From assembly GCA_963642145.1 (NCBI GenBank), contig CAVIFU010000002.1, positions 1 to 64,000 on the forward strand: a stretch of 64,000 nt of DNA, written 5' to 3'. This DNA comes from Stercoripulliclostridium_A sp963642145 (GTDB taxonomy: Bacteria; Bacillota; Clostridia; Christensenellales; DTU072). Position numbers and translations under genes: made by a program. Below, piece after piece: positions 6,768 through 15,671 of this stretch (positions are counted from its first letter, which is position 1; each line of letters opens with the position of its first letter). Under the pieces are notes generated by a model. That model made no database searches. It was not told the origin of the DNA and saw only the letters and a list, made by a program, of their open reading frames with translations.

Positions 6768-9065
6768 ATGAAGAAGAGACTGATTTTATGCGTTGTCGTT
6801 CTCATGCTGGTCGCGCTGGTATTCGTAGGGTGCACTACGACCGCAACCAAGAACTATAACGAGCAGATCCTCAAATTTTCCTCCGATACGTCAGATTTCG
6901 TCTATACCGGCGAGTCGGATGTCAAAACGGATTGGAATTTATCCGCAGGTAATGGGCAAACCGTATCCTCGGTATTCAGCACGAATTCAAGCGGCTTAAA
7001 AATAAATACCCAAAGCGCGGGATACGCCGTAGCCAGCCAAAAGGTTTATTTGAGACCCGATTCCTACTACAAAGTCACTTATTCGTACAAAGTGGAGTCG
7101 ATAGGCGAGTATTCCGATACGGACGAGTACACCACTTGGGTAGGTCTTTACGCCGGATTCTTGGAGAACAAGGACTTTAACATCGCGGACGAAAAGAAGA
7201 CGGAAGCCCGTTCCACAACCACTTCGTACAAGACGGCGACATTCTATTTCCATACCGATAGCACCAAGGAATACAACTTCGCTTTCTTTGTCGGCTTGGA
7301 AAACTATCCCGCAAGCGCGATAGTTTACCTCAAAAACGCCACGCTCGAAAGAGTGCAGGAGTCCGAGGCCACCGAAAGCGCAGCCGCATACGGCATGTAT
7401 GAACTCAAGAGTGCCGTTTACGGTCAAGCCACCGTGCTCAACGTCGTTTACGTCGTTCTCGGCGGAGTAGGCACGTTGCTCCTTGCATACGTATTCTACG
7501 TTCTCCGTTCGAGGGATATCGCTTTCGAAGGCGTCGAGACGAATAACGGATTCTACAACAAGCTCGTATCTTCCAAGTGGCTCGGCATGCTCATAGTGCT
7601 TCTCGTAGCAGGTCTGTTGAGGTTGCTTATAACTCTCATACAGACGATTATCGCGGGGAGCGCAGACATATCATCCACGTATTTCGGCTATGATCTCGAA
7701 CAAAATGCAAATATGGCGTTGTTCGTCGCCAAACACGGCACGACATATCTGTATCAATACGTAGACGGATACACCACGCTCATGCCGGTAACTATGTATT
7801 TGTTGGCTCTTGCCGGAGCTATCGGCAGGGGGCTCGGAGCTGCCGGACTTTCGGAGTCCGCAACCGCGCTTTCCGTCGTGTGCATCATCAAGCTCATCAA
7901 CATAGCCGCGGATTTAGCTACCGTTGCGTTTATCTACAAGATAATCGCCAAAAAGCAAGGCAACGTTGCGGCGACGATTTTTGCCGGATTCTATTCCGTA
8001 TTGCCCATGGTATTCTCCATGTCGTCGGCATGGGGCTCGTTCGAGAGCGTGACGATGTTCCTTATCGTCCTCGCGTTCTGGTTCTTGCTCGAACGTAAGA
8101 GTTACCTCGGCATGGCTATCGCGTACTTCGGCGCCTGCATGACCACCGTTTCCGCAATTTACGTTTGCCCGGCAATACTCATGTACACCGGTTACGTGAT
8201 TTACAAAGCCATCAAAGACAAAGAGTACAAACGCCTTATAGCGCCTGCTTGCGTTATAGTCGGCTCCATAATCGTATTCTACCTTATCTCGTTGCCGTTC
8301 GTTTACAATGAAGTCGCCGGCGGTGATTTCTTCGCTTGCGTCACAAAGTACGTCGATACGCTCAAACACGGTCAAGTCTATACCGCCAACGCGTTCAACT
8401 TCCAAGCAATGCTCGGCAATAACTTCAAGACCGTAACCGTACAATCCATAATCGTCACAGTAATTTATATTGCGTTTATAGTCGGCGTTCTCGGATATGC
8501 CTACTATCGTTCGCGCAACAGAATAGACCTTACGCTCATCGCCGCGATATGCGTAATAGCGTTCTGGACGTTCGGCAACAATATGGATCACAATTCGCTC
8601 TACATCGCGTTACCGCTTATGTTCATCGTCGCGGTATTGCTCAAAGAGACCAGACTGTACGTAGCGTTTACCGCATACGCGGCTCTCGCATTCGTCAACG
8701 CTTCGTACGTATATCTCGTCGCAGGTTATACCACGGACGGAGTAGTACAGGTTTCCAACGATACGACTGCCGTAATGTATGTATTCGGATCGTTTGCGTT
8801 GCTTGCCGTCATCTACTTCATAATCGTAGCTTACGACGTGATGATTAACCGCAAAGCGGTAGAGCACACCGTAATCAACATTCCGTATTTCAAGTACGTT
8901 GAGTATACGGCACGCAAGATAGGCGCCAAACTAAAACTCGGCGCAGACAAAACGAGCGCATTCTTCACTGCGACCGGGGAGGCTATAAAAGAAGTCAACG
9001 CGGAGAGAAAGTTAAAGAGACAGGCTCGTAAGAATTCGGAATCGGACGACTCCGAAGACGAATAA
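6768..9065 (+). CDS. Predicted lipid-anchored multi-spanning membrane protein, GT-C glycosyltransferase-like
   Basis: A 765-residue protein starting at the ATG after AGGAG (6758-6762). The N-terminus is a signal peptide ending in FVGC at residues 19-22, a plausible though imperfect lipobox. Residues of about 25-205 form a Ser/Thr/Tyr-rich extracytoplasmic domain that looks like a beta-sandwich (YLRPDSYYKVTYSYKV). From about 225 onward there are some 13-14 hydrophobic segments. The loop after the second segment (YFGYDLEQNANMALFVAKHG) and the following TLMPVTMYLLALAG resemble the first loop of GT-C polyprenyl-phosphate-sugar transferases. The C-terminus (about 715-765) is highly charged and presumably cytoplasmic. 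I do not recognise a named family; transfer of sugars to an envelope acceptor is inference. It interrupts the usual rplS-comM neighbourhood. Confidence 0.65.
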   Translation: MKKRLILCVVVLMLVALVFVGCTTTATKNYNEQILKFSSDTSDFVYTGESDVKTDWNLSAGNGQTVSSVFSTNSSGLKINTQSAGYAVASQKVYLRPDSYYKVTYSYKVESIGEYSDTDEYTTWVGLYAGFLENKDFNIADEKKTEARSTTTSYKTATFYFHTDSTKEYNFAFFVGLENYPASAIVYLKNATLERVQESEATESAAAYGMYELKSAVYGQATVLNVVYVVLGGVGTLLLAYVFYVLRSRDIAFEGVETNNGFYNKLVSSKWLGMLIVLLVAGLLRLLITLIQTIIAGSADISSTYFGYDLEQNANMALFVAKHGTTYLYQYVDGYTTLMPVTMYLLALAGAIGRGLGAAGLSESATALSVVCIIKLINIAADLATVAFIYKIIAKKQGNVAATIFAGFYSVLPMVFSMSSAWGSFESVTMFLIVLAFWFLLERKSYLGMAIAYFGACMTTVSAIYVCPAILMYTGYVIYKAIKDKEYKRLIAPACVIVGSIIVFYLISLPFVYNEVAGGDFFACVTKYVDTLKHGQVYTANAFNFQAMLGNNFKTVTVQSIIVTVIYIAFIVGVLGYAYYRSRNRIDLTLIAAICVIAFWTFGNNMDHNSLYIALPLMFIVAVLLKETRLYVAFTAYAALAFVNASYVYLVAGYTTDGVVQVSNDTTAVMYVFGSFALLAVIYFIIVAYDVMINRKAVEHTVINIPYFKYVEYTARKIGAKLKLGADKTSAFFTATGEAIKEVNAERKLKRQARKNSESDDSEDE

Positions 9066-9078
9066 AAATCGGCGGACG

Positions 9079-9095
9079 GAGCCCCACAAGGGCTC
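9079..9095 (+). terminator. Short hairpin between the membrane protein gene and comM
   Basis: GAGCCC/GGGCTC with loop CACAA, followed by TCGTTTGC rather than a clean T-run. A weak terminator or mRNA 3' structure. Confidence 0.35.
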
Positions 9096-9120
9096 TCGTT
9101 TGCTAAATGGGAGATAGGTT

Positions 9121-10659
9121 ATGCTTGCCATTGTGAAAAGTTACGCTCTTGACGGCTTAAACGGATACCCCGTTGATATAGAAGTGGACACCCAAAAAGG
9201 GGTCGCTTCTTTCGATATCGTCGGACTGCCTTCAAGCTCTGTCAAAGAGGCTCGCAACCGCGTTCGCTCGGCTGTCAAAAACTCGTATTTCGAGTTTACT
9301 CCCAAGCGTACAACCGTCAATATGGCGCCGGCGGACGTCAAAAAAGAGGGCTCGTGTTTTGATCTTCCGATAGCTCTCGGCTTTTTGGCAGGCACGGATC
9401 AAATCAATGCCGACAAGCTCGGAGATTACGTTATACTCGGTGAACTTTCGCTCGACGGTAGCGTCAGGAAGGTAAACGGAGTATTGCCGATTCTCATATC
9501 CGCGTTACAAAACGGCTACAAAAACTTCATTATCCCGGCAGAAAACGCCACCGAAGCCAGCTATATTATGGGAGCCAAGGTCTACGCCGTCAAATCCCTC
9601 GGCGAAGCGTGCGCGTTTTTGGGCGGACTCAAAGAGTTGGAACCGGTGCCCCTTACGGAGTACCATTCCGTCAGCGCGAAGAACAAGTACGGAGTCGATC
9701 TGAAATTCGTAAAAGGTCAAAAACTTGCCAAAAGAGCGTTGGAAATAGCCGTTGCCGGCGGTCACAACATACTTATATGCGGACCTGCCGGGGCCGGCAA
9801 AACACTTCTTGCCAAATGTGTTCCGACAATAATGCCGGACATGACATTTGAAGAGGCGATCGAAACGACCAAAATCCACAGTGTTGCCGGCGTTTTGGAC
9901 AGCGAAGAGGGCATGGTAACGTCACGTCCCTTCCGTTCTCCTCATCATACCGCAAGCTTGTTCAGCCTCGTCGGCGGTGGAAACAAGAGTATGTGCGGCG
10001 AAGTCAGCCTTGCGCATAACGGCGTGCTGTTCCTTGACGAAATGCCGGAGTACAACAAGAAGACGTTGGAGACGTTGCGCCAGCCGATAGAAGACGGCGT
10101 CGTAACCGTCGCGCGCGTAGCGCGTTCAATAGAATATCCCGCGCGCTTTATGCTTGTGGCGAGTATGAACCCGTGTCCTTGCGGCAACTACGGTTCTCGC
10201 GACCCGAATAAACCTTGCACATGTACTCCTCTCGAACGCAAAAGATACGCCGGCAGAATATCCGGACCGCTGCTTGACAGAATCGATTTGTACGTATCCG
10301 TAGGCGGCGTGGAGTATGACGAACTCAGAGCCAAGTCCGAGGAAGAGGACAGCGCAACCGTCAAAGCGCGCGTCGAAAAAGCAAGAGAAATCCAACGTAT
10401 CCGATTCAAGGGTATGGGAATACATAATAACGCGGAGATGAACAATGCGCTAATCGATACTTATTGCAAGCTCTGCGGAGAGGCGGAAGAGCTGCTTAAA
10501 CTCGCGTTTAAGGCAAAAAGTCTCAGCGCAAGAAGCGTAACGCGTATATTGAAGGTGGCAAGGACCATTGCAGACTTAGCGGGTAGAGAAAGCATATCCG
10601 CAAACGATATCGCGGAAGCGGTACAATTCAAGACTAAGGAAATCGGCGATGAAGATTGA
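9121..10659 (+). CDS. comM: ComM/YifB-family AAA+ ATPase (Mg-chelatase-like)
   Basis: In naturally competent bacteria ComM is a hexameric helicase that promotes branch migration during integration of transformed DNA. The 512-residue protein has the N-terminal ChlI-like domain (GLPSSSVKEARNRVRSAVKN near residues 35-53), a Walker A GPAGAGKT at about 221-228, a Walker B-like GVLFLDEMPEY near 302, the GCSG-type SMNPCPCGNYG near residue 350 with a Cys-rich insertion, and the C-terminal sensor and lid domain. It overlaps dprA by 11 bases, so the two recombination-related genes are coupled. Competence itself cannot be inferred from this pair alone. Confidence 0.93.
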   Translation: MLAIVKSYALDGLNGYPVDIEVDTQKGVASFDIVGLPSSSVKEARNRVRSAVKNSYFEFTPKRTTVNMAPADVKKEGSCFDLPIALGFLAGTDQINADKLGDYVILGELSLDGSVRKVNGVLPILISALQNGYKNFIIPAENATEASYIMGAKVYAVKSLGEACAFLGGLKELEPVPLTEYHSVSAKNKYGVDLKFVKGQKLAKRALEIAVAGGHNILICGPAGAGKTLLAKCVPTIMPDMTFEEAIETTKIHSVAGVLDSEEGMVTSRPFRSPHHTASLFSLVGGGNKSMCGEVSLAHNGVLFLDEMPEYNKKTLETLRQPIEDGVVTVARVARSIEYPARFMLVASMNPCPCGNYGSRDPNKPCTCTPLERKRYAGRISGPLLDRIDLYVSVGGVEYDELRAKSEEEDSATVKARVEKAREIQRIRFKGMGIHNNAEMNNALIDTYCKLCGEAEELLKLAFKAKSLSARSVTRILKVARTIADLAGRESISANDIAEAVQFKTKEIGDED

Positions 10660-11722
10660 TGAGCGCACGCGCAATGTAGTATGGTTGCAACTTACGTTAG
10701 GGCTGTCTTCGGCGAGGATAAACGATATCGAACGCGAGGTAGGCATAGACGAGTTTGTTCGTGCGCCTAAACGCTTTGCGTCGAGGTTATCGCATAAGTT
10801 GCCGGACAGAACGCCCGATGAGGTGGATTTCAAACCTGCAAACGATCTTATTGCGGATTTGGAGAGTAAGGGATACGGCGTTATCACGGAGTGGAGCGCT
10901 GAGTATCCGGATACGCTCAGGAATATCGACGTACCTCCCGCCGTACTCTACTACAAAGGCGATATAGGTTTGCTCAAAACAAGGTGTTTGGGCGTAGTCG
11001 GCACTCGAGATCCTTCGCGGTACGGCAGAGATTACACTACTAAGTTTGTGGAAGTTCTTGCCAAGTGCAAGCTGACGATTGTCAGCGGTATGGCGCGCGG
11101 CGTAGATTCTGTGGCGCACAAAACTACCATGGACAACAGCGGCAAAACGATAGCCGTGCTCGGCACCGGCATAGACAAAGTTTTTCCGCAAGATAACGAC
11201 GCTTTATATAGGGATATATGCAAGAAAGGGCTTGTCGTTACGGAATATTTACCGGGAACGCCGGCGCTTTCGTACAACTTCCCCGAGCGCAATCGTATAA
11301 TAAGCGGATTGTCGCAAGGCGTGCTCGTAACGGAGGCAGGCAACAAGAGCGGATCTCTCATCACGGCAGACTATGCCATAAGGCAGGGTAGGGACTTGTT
11401 TATAATACCTTCCGCGCTCAATTCTCCGCGCGGAGCCGGCGGTAACAGGTTGCTCAAAACTTGTCAGGGAGCCATTGTGTTGTCCCCGGACGATATCGTG
11501 GAAGCTCTCGGCATCAACGCCCAACCCGAGCGACGCGCTTCCGCAATGCAACTTGATTTTATGGAGGAAAAGCTTGTTGACGCTCTCGGTTACAGCGAGA
11601 TGCACTTCGACGAGCTCGTAGAGCTGACGGGACTCGGAGTAAGCGATTTAAGCGCATTACTTGTCAGAATGCAATTAGTCGGGCTCATCAAACAATTAGA
11701 TAATAATTACTACGGAGTGTAA
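10649..11722 (+). CDS. dprA: DNA-processing protein DprA (Smf)
   Basis: DprA binds incoming single-stranded DNA and loads RecA during transformation. The 357-residue protein has an N-terminal helical domain (about 1-75), the central Rossmann-like fold with GVVGTRDPSRYG near residue 114, IVSGMARGVDSVAH, the NFPERNRIISGLS motif and LVTEAGNKSGSLITA, and a C-terminal winged-helix domain (about 300-357, YSEMHFDELVELTGL). It overlaps comM upstream and is two bases from topA. Confidence 0.96.
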   Translation: MKIDERTRNVVWLQLTLGLSSARINDIEREVGIDEFVRAPKRFASRLSHKLPDRTPDEVDFKPANDLIADLESKGYGVITEWSAEYPDTLRNIDVPPAVLYYKGDIGLLKTRCLGVVGTRDPSRYGRDYTTKFVEVLAKCKLTIVSGMARGVDSVAHKTTMDNSGKTIAVLGTGIDKVFPQDNDALYRDICKKGLVVTEYLPGTPALSYNFPERNRIISGLSQGVLVTEAGNKSGSLITADYAIRQGRDLFIIPSALNSPRGAGGNRLLKTCQGAIVLSPDDIVEALGINAQPERRASAMQLDFMEEKLVDALGYSEMHFDELVELTGLGVSDLSALLVRMQLVGLIKQLDNNYYGV

Positions 11723-11723
11723 A

Positions 11724-13835
11724 ATGAAATTAGTAATAGTCGAGTCGCCTTCCAAGGCAAAGACAATTCAAAAATATCTCGGACGCGATTATAAGGTTAT
11801 GGCGTCCGGCGGGCACGTTTGCGATCTTCCGCAAAAAACGCTCGGAATAGATATAGACAACAGATTCAAGCCGGAATACGTCATAACCGACGCAAAAAAG
11901 AAAGATTTGCTCAAACGCATGAAAAAAGAGGTTAAAGACAGCGAGTTTACCTATCTTGCGACGGACCCGGATAGAGAAGGCGAAGCAATAAGCTGGCATC
12001 TTGCCAACAATCTCGATCTCAACGGTCAAAAGAACCGTATCGAGTTTAATGAAATTACCGCAAAAGCGGTGCAAAAGGCTATACAACAGCCTCGCGAGAT
12101 AAATATGAATCTCGTTGACGCACAGCAAGCGCGCAGGGTGCTGGATAGATTGGTCGGTTACAAAGTAAGCCCGATACTGTCGCGCAAGATCAAGAGCGGA
12201 CTTTCCGGTGGCAGAGTGCAATCCGCCGCATTGAAAATGATAGTCGATAGAGAGCGTGAAATCAACGCTTTCGTACCGCAAGAGTACTGGAACGTGTGCG
12301 CGGAGCTCATAAAACCCGGCACCAAGTCCCCGGTAATCAAGGGATCTTTGCAAGACGTCAACGGCACAAAACTCAAATTGGATAACGAATCCGCCGTCAA
12401 GGAAGTGGTCTCCAAGCTGGAAACCGCCGATTGGAGCGTTGACAAAGTCAAAAAGGGAGTATCGCGTTCCAAACCTGCCGCGCCGTTTACGACCAGCACG
12501 TTGCAACAGGACGGATCCCAAAAACTCGGACTTACCGCACCGCAAATCATGTTAATCGCCCAGCAACTTTACGAGGGCGTAGAACTCCCGGGCGAAGGGC
12601 ACACCGCGCTTGTAACGTATATCAGAACGGACTCCGTAAGGATTTCTTCCGATATGCAAGCGGCGACCATATCGTATATCAAGGATAGATTCGGCGAAGC
12701 ATACGCGCCCGTCAAACCCAATGTCTACACGTCCAAAGGGCAGAACGTCCAAGACGCGCACGAGGCTATACGTCCCGTTTCGCTCGACAGAACCCCGGAG
12801 AGTTTGGAGGACAAACTGCCGCGCAACCAATACAGACTTTATAAGCTCATATATTACAGATACCTTGCAAGTCAAATGACCGACGCAACGTATAACACCA
12901 TGACCGTGCGCATAAGCGCGCGCACGAGCAAAAACGAGGATTACGGCTTCAAAGTCAGCGGTAAGTCGCTTGTTTTCAAGGGCTACACCGCCGTTTACGA
13001 AACGGAAAAGAATACCGCCGACGATGACGATTCTTCCGAATCAACGCTTCCTAACCTCAACGAGGGCGAAAAGCTCAACCTGAAGAACATAAAGACGGAG
13101 CAAAAGTTCACCAAGCCCCAACCGAGGTATTCCGAAGCCACCCTAATAAAAGCTATGGAAGAAAACGGTATCGGACGTCCGTCAACGTACGCTACCGTCA
13201 TATCAGTGCTTACCAAGAGGGAGTACGTTACCAAGGAGCAAAAGCTGTTCAAGCCGACGCCTCTCGGAGAAACCGTAACCGAGTTCATGGAAGAATGGTT
13301 CAAGAATATCGTCGATATTCACTTTACCGCGAGTATGGAAGACAAGCTTGACCTTGTAGAGCGTGGCGCGGAGTGGCAAAAGATAATAGAGGATTTCTAT
13401 CCGTCCTTTGAAAAAGAACTCAAAGAAGCCAACTATAACGGCAAAAAGCGTTCTCCGCTACCGGAGGAAGTCAGCGACGTAATATGCGAGAAGTGCGGAG
13501 CGCACATGGTAGTCAAAGAGGGACGTTACGGCAAATTCCTTGCGTGTCCCAACTATCCCGAGTGCAAAAACGTCAAGAACATAGTAGAATCGGTAGGCAA
13601 ATGCCCCATATGCGGCGGCGATATCAGCAAGCGTTACAGCAAAGCCGGTAGGGTATTCTACGGTTGCTCCAATTATCCCGCTTGCAAGTTCATGTCTTGG
13701 GATATTCCGGCGCCGATACTTTGCCCCAAATGCGGCAAAACCATGAAAATAGTTGAGGAAGACGACGTCAAGAAGTACGTTTGCACGGATAGAGCGTGCA
13801 ATACCGTCGTTATTCCCAAGGAAAACAAAGAATGA
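11724..13835 (+). CDS. topA: DNA topoisomerase I
   Basis: Type IA topoisomerase that relaxes negative supercoils. The 703-residue protein begins with the Toprim motif VESPSKAKT (Glu7), then ATDPDREGEAISWHL near residue 80. The catalytic tyrosine is Tyr299 in TYIRTDS. Three C-terminal zinc ribbons follow from about residue 585: CEKCG...CPNYPEC, CPICG...CSNYPAC and CPKCG...CTDRAC. The dprA-topA-trmFO-hslVU order is typical of Bacillota; xerC, often found before hslV, is absent. The stop overlaps trmFO (ATGA). Confidence 0.97.
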   Translation: MKLVIVESPSKAKTIQKYLGRDYKVMASGGHVCDLPQKTLGIDIDNRFKPEYVITDAKKKDLLKRMKKEVKDSEFTYLATDPDREGEAISWHLANNLDLNGQKNRIEFNEITAKAVQKAIQQPREINMNLVDAQQARRVLDRLVGYKVSPILSRKIKSGLSGGRVQSAALKMIVDREREINAFVPQEYWNVCAELIKPGTKSPVIKGSLQDVNGTKLKLDNESAVKEVVSKLETADWSVDKVKKGVSRSKPAAPFTTSTLQQDGSQKLGLTAPQIMLIAQQLYEGVELPGEGHTALVTYIRTDSVRISSDMQAATISYIKDRFGEAYAPVKPNVYTSKGQNVQDAHEAIRPVSLDRTPESLEDKLPRNQYRLYKLIYYRYLASQMTDATYNTMTVRISARTSKNEDYGFKVSGKSLVFKGYTAVYETEKNTADDDDSSESTLPNLNEGEKLNLKNIKTEQKFTKPQPRYSEATLIKAMEENGIGRPSTYATVISVLTKREYVTKEQKLFKPTPLGETVTEFMEEWFKNIVDIHFTASMEDKLDLVERGAEWQKIIEDFYPSFEKELKEANYNGKKRSPLPEEVSDVICEKCGAHMVVKEGRYGKFLACPNYPECKNVKNIVESVGKCPICGGDISKRYSKAGRVFYGCSNYPACKFMSWDIPAPILCPKCGKTMKIVEEDDVKKYVCTDRACNTVVIPKENKE

Positions 13836-15127
13836 AGATAACCGTTATAGGCGGAGGTTTGGCAGGCTCCGAAGCCGCGTATCAGCTACTCAAAAGGGGA
13901 TACGAAGTCGATATGTACGAGATGCGTCCCGTCAAACGCACCTTGGTACACAAGACGGACGGACTTGCCGAACTCGTCTGTTCCAACAGCTTAAAGAGCG
14001 AAGACAAAACGACGTCGCAAGGACTGCTCAAAGAAGAGATGCGCATGTTCGGTTCACTCATACTGGAGTGCGCCGAGGGTACGAGAGTCCCGGCAGGCGG
14101 TGCTCTTGCGGTAGACAGAGAGGAGTTTTCCCAAAAAATCTCTTCCGTTTTAACGTCCTATAAAGGTTTCAGGCTTATAAGAGAAGAGGCGGAGGATATC
14201 GGTAACGACACCATTGTCGCAACGGGACCGCTGACGTCGGACGCGCTGGCAAAACGCATTACGGAATACACCGGAGCCGACAAACTCTATTTTTACGACG
14301 CAGTCGCGCCTATAATAGAGCTCGATTCCGTGGATAAAGATCGTTCTTTCTGGTCTGCGAGGTACAACAAGGGCACTGACGATTATCTCAATTGCCCCAT
14401 GACCAAAGAGGAGTACGACGTATTCTACAACGCGCTTGTCACGGCGGACACGGTAATACTCAAATCGTTTGAGAAGAGGGAGATATTTGAGGGCTGCATG
14501 CCGGTCGAGGTTATGGCAAAGCGCGGTTACGACGCGTTGCGCTTCGGACCTTTGCGCCCGGTAGGCATCAGAGACGAGCAAGGCAACGGCTTTTACGCAG
14601 TTGTGCAGCTCCGCAAAGAGGACAATTACGATAAGCTTGTCAACCTTGTAGGGTTCCAAACCAACCTTACGTTCGGCGAGCAAAAGAGGGTATTCTCCTT
14701 GATACCGGCGTTACGCAACGCCGAGTTTGTCAGATACGGCGTCATGCACCGCAACACGTACATAAACAGTCCTGCCGTGTTAGACGAGCACTTTGCGTTA
14801 AGGTCGAACCCGTCGGTGTACTTTGCGGGACAGATAACCGGAGTCGAGGGCTATATGGAAAGCGCTATGAGCGGTATGCTTGCAGGCATCAACACGGCTC
14901 GGCGGACGGAGGGAAAGGCGCAGTTGCTGTTGCCGGAAACCACCGTCATCGGCAGTCTGCAAAGGTACATAGCCGGCGCAAAAACCAACTTTCAACCGAT
15001 GCACGTAAGTTTTGCATTATTACCGGAGCTTGGCGGTAACGTCAAAAAATCCGATAAAAAAGCGGCTTACGCCGAGAGATCGCTAAGGGATCTCTCAACA
15101 TATCTAAAAAACATACAGGAGGTGTAG
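13832..15127 (+). CDS. trmFO: Methylenetetrahydrofolate-tRNA-(uracil-5-)-methyltransferase TrmFO
   Basis: A folate- and FAD-dependent enzyme that makes m5U54 in the tRNA T-loop. The 431-residue protein starts at the ATG overlapping the topA stop (ATGA); the FAD dinucleotide motif VIGGGLAGSEAAYQ lies at residues 5-18, followed by MYEMRPVKRTL. Other family segments are LVCSNSLKSED (near 49), PVEVMAKRGYDALRFGPLRPVG (near 225) and the C-terminal YFAGQITGVEGYMESAMSG. It depends on the one-carbon folate pool that glyA, thyA and folA in this window also serve. Confidence 0.96.
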   Translation: MKITVIGGGLAGSEAAYQLLKRGYEVDMYEMRPVKRTLVHKTDGLAELVCSNSLKSEDKTTSQGLLKEEMRMFGSLILECAEGTRVPAGGALAVDREEFSQKISSVLTSYKGFRLIREEAEDIGNDTIVATGPLTSDALAKRITEYTGADKLYFYDAVAPIIELDSVDKDRSFWSARYNKGTDDYLNCPMTKEEYDVFYNALVTADTVILKSFEKREIFEGCMPVEVMAKRGYDALRFGPLRPVGIRDEQGNGFYAVVQLRKEDNYDKLVNLVGFQTNLTFGEQKRVFSLIPALRNAEFVRYGVMHRNTYINSPAVLDEHFALRSNPSVYFAGQITGVEGYMESAMSGMLAGINTARRTEGKAQLLLPETTVIGSLQRYIAGAKTNFQPMHVSFALLPELGGNVKKSDKKAAYAERSLRDLSTYLKNIQEV

Positions 15128-15128
15128 T

Positions 15129-15662
15129 ATGCCGGAATTCAAAGGCACGACTATATGCGCCGTCAAGCGTAACGGCGTAACCGCCGTCGCAGGCGACGGA
15201 CAGGTAACCATGGGCGAAAGCGTTATTTTCAAAGGTAACGCCGTCAAAGTCAAAAGAATATATGACGGCAAGGTAATTGTCGGATTTGCGGGCTCTGTGA
15301 GCGACGCATTCGCGTTGAGCGAAAAATTTGAAGAAATGCTCCAAAAGTTCAGCGGCAATCTGACTCGAGCGGCTGTCGAGCTTGCCGAGCTTTGGCGTAC
15401 GGATAAAGCGCGCAAGTTAGAGGCGATGCTGATAACCGCGGACAAGGACAATTTACTTATCGTATCCGGCACCGGAGAGGTAATAGAGCCGGAGAGTGGC
15501 GTTTGTGCCATAGGTAGCGGCGGCAATTACGCGTTAAGCGCGGCGCGCGCGCTGTTGGAGAACACCGATCTCGACGCAAAGACCATAGCGGAAAAGGCAA
15601 TGAAGATAGCGGGAGATCTTTGCATCTTCACCAACCATCACGTCACTGTGGAAACAGTATAG
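15129..15662 (+). CDS. hslV: ATP-dependent protease proteolytic subunit HslV (ClpQ)
   Basis: The proteasome-like peptidase of the HslUV complex. The 177-residue protein has a six-residue propeptide-like start before TTICAVKRNGV, so the catalytic nucleophile after processing should be Thr7. GDGQVTMG near residue 23 and the IGSGGNYALSAARALLENT segment near 130 are family features. AGGAGG lies before the ATG, one base after trmFO. The next gene, hslU, follows after nine bases and encodes its ATPase. Confidence 0.96.
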   Translation: MPEFKGTTICAVKRNGVTAVAGDGQVTMGESVIFKGNAVKVKRIYDGKVIVGFAGSVSDAFALSEKFEEMLQKFSGNLTRAAVELAELWRTDKARKLEAMLITADKDNLLIVSGTGEVIEPESGVCAIGSGGNYALSAARALLENTDLDAKTIAEKAMKIAGDLCIFTNHHVTVETV

Positions 15663-15671
15663 GAGGTCAAA

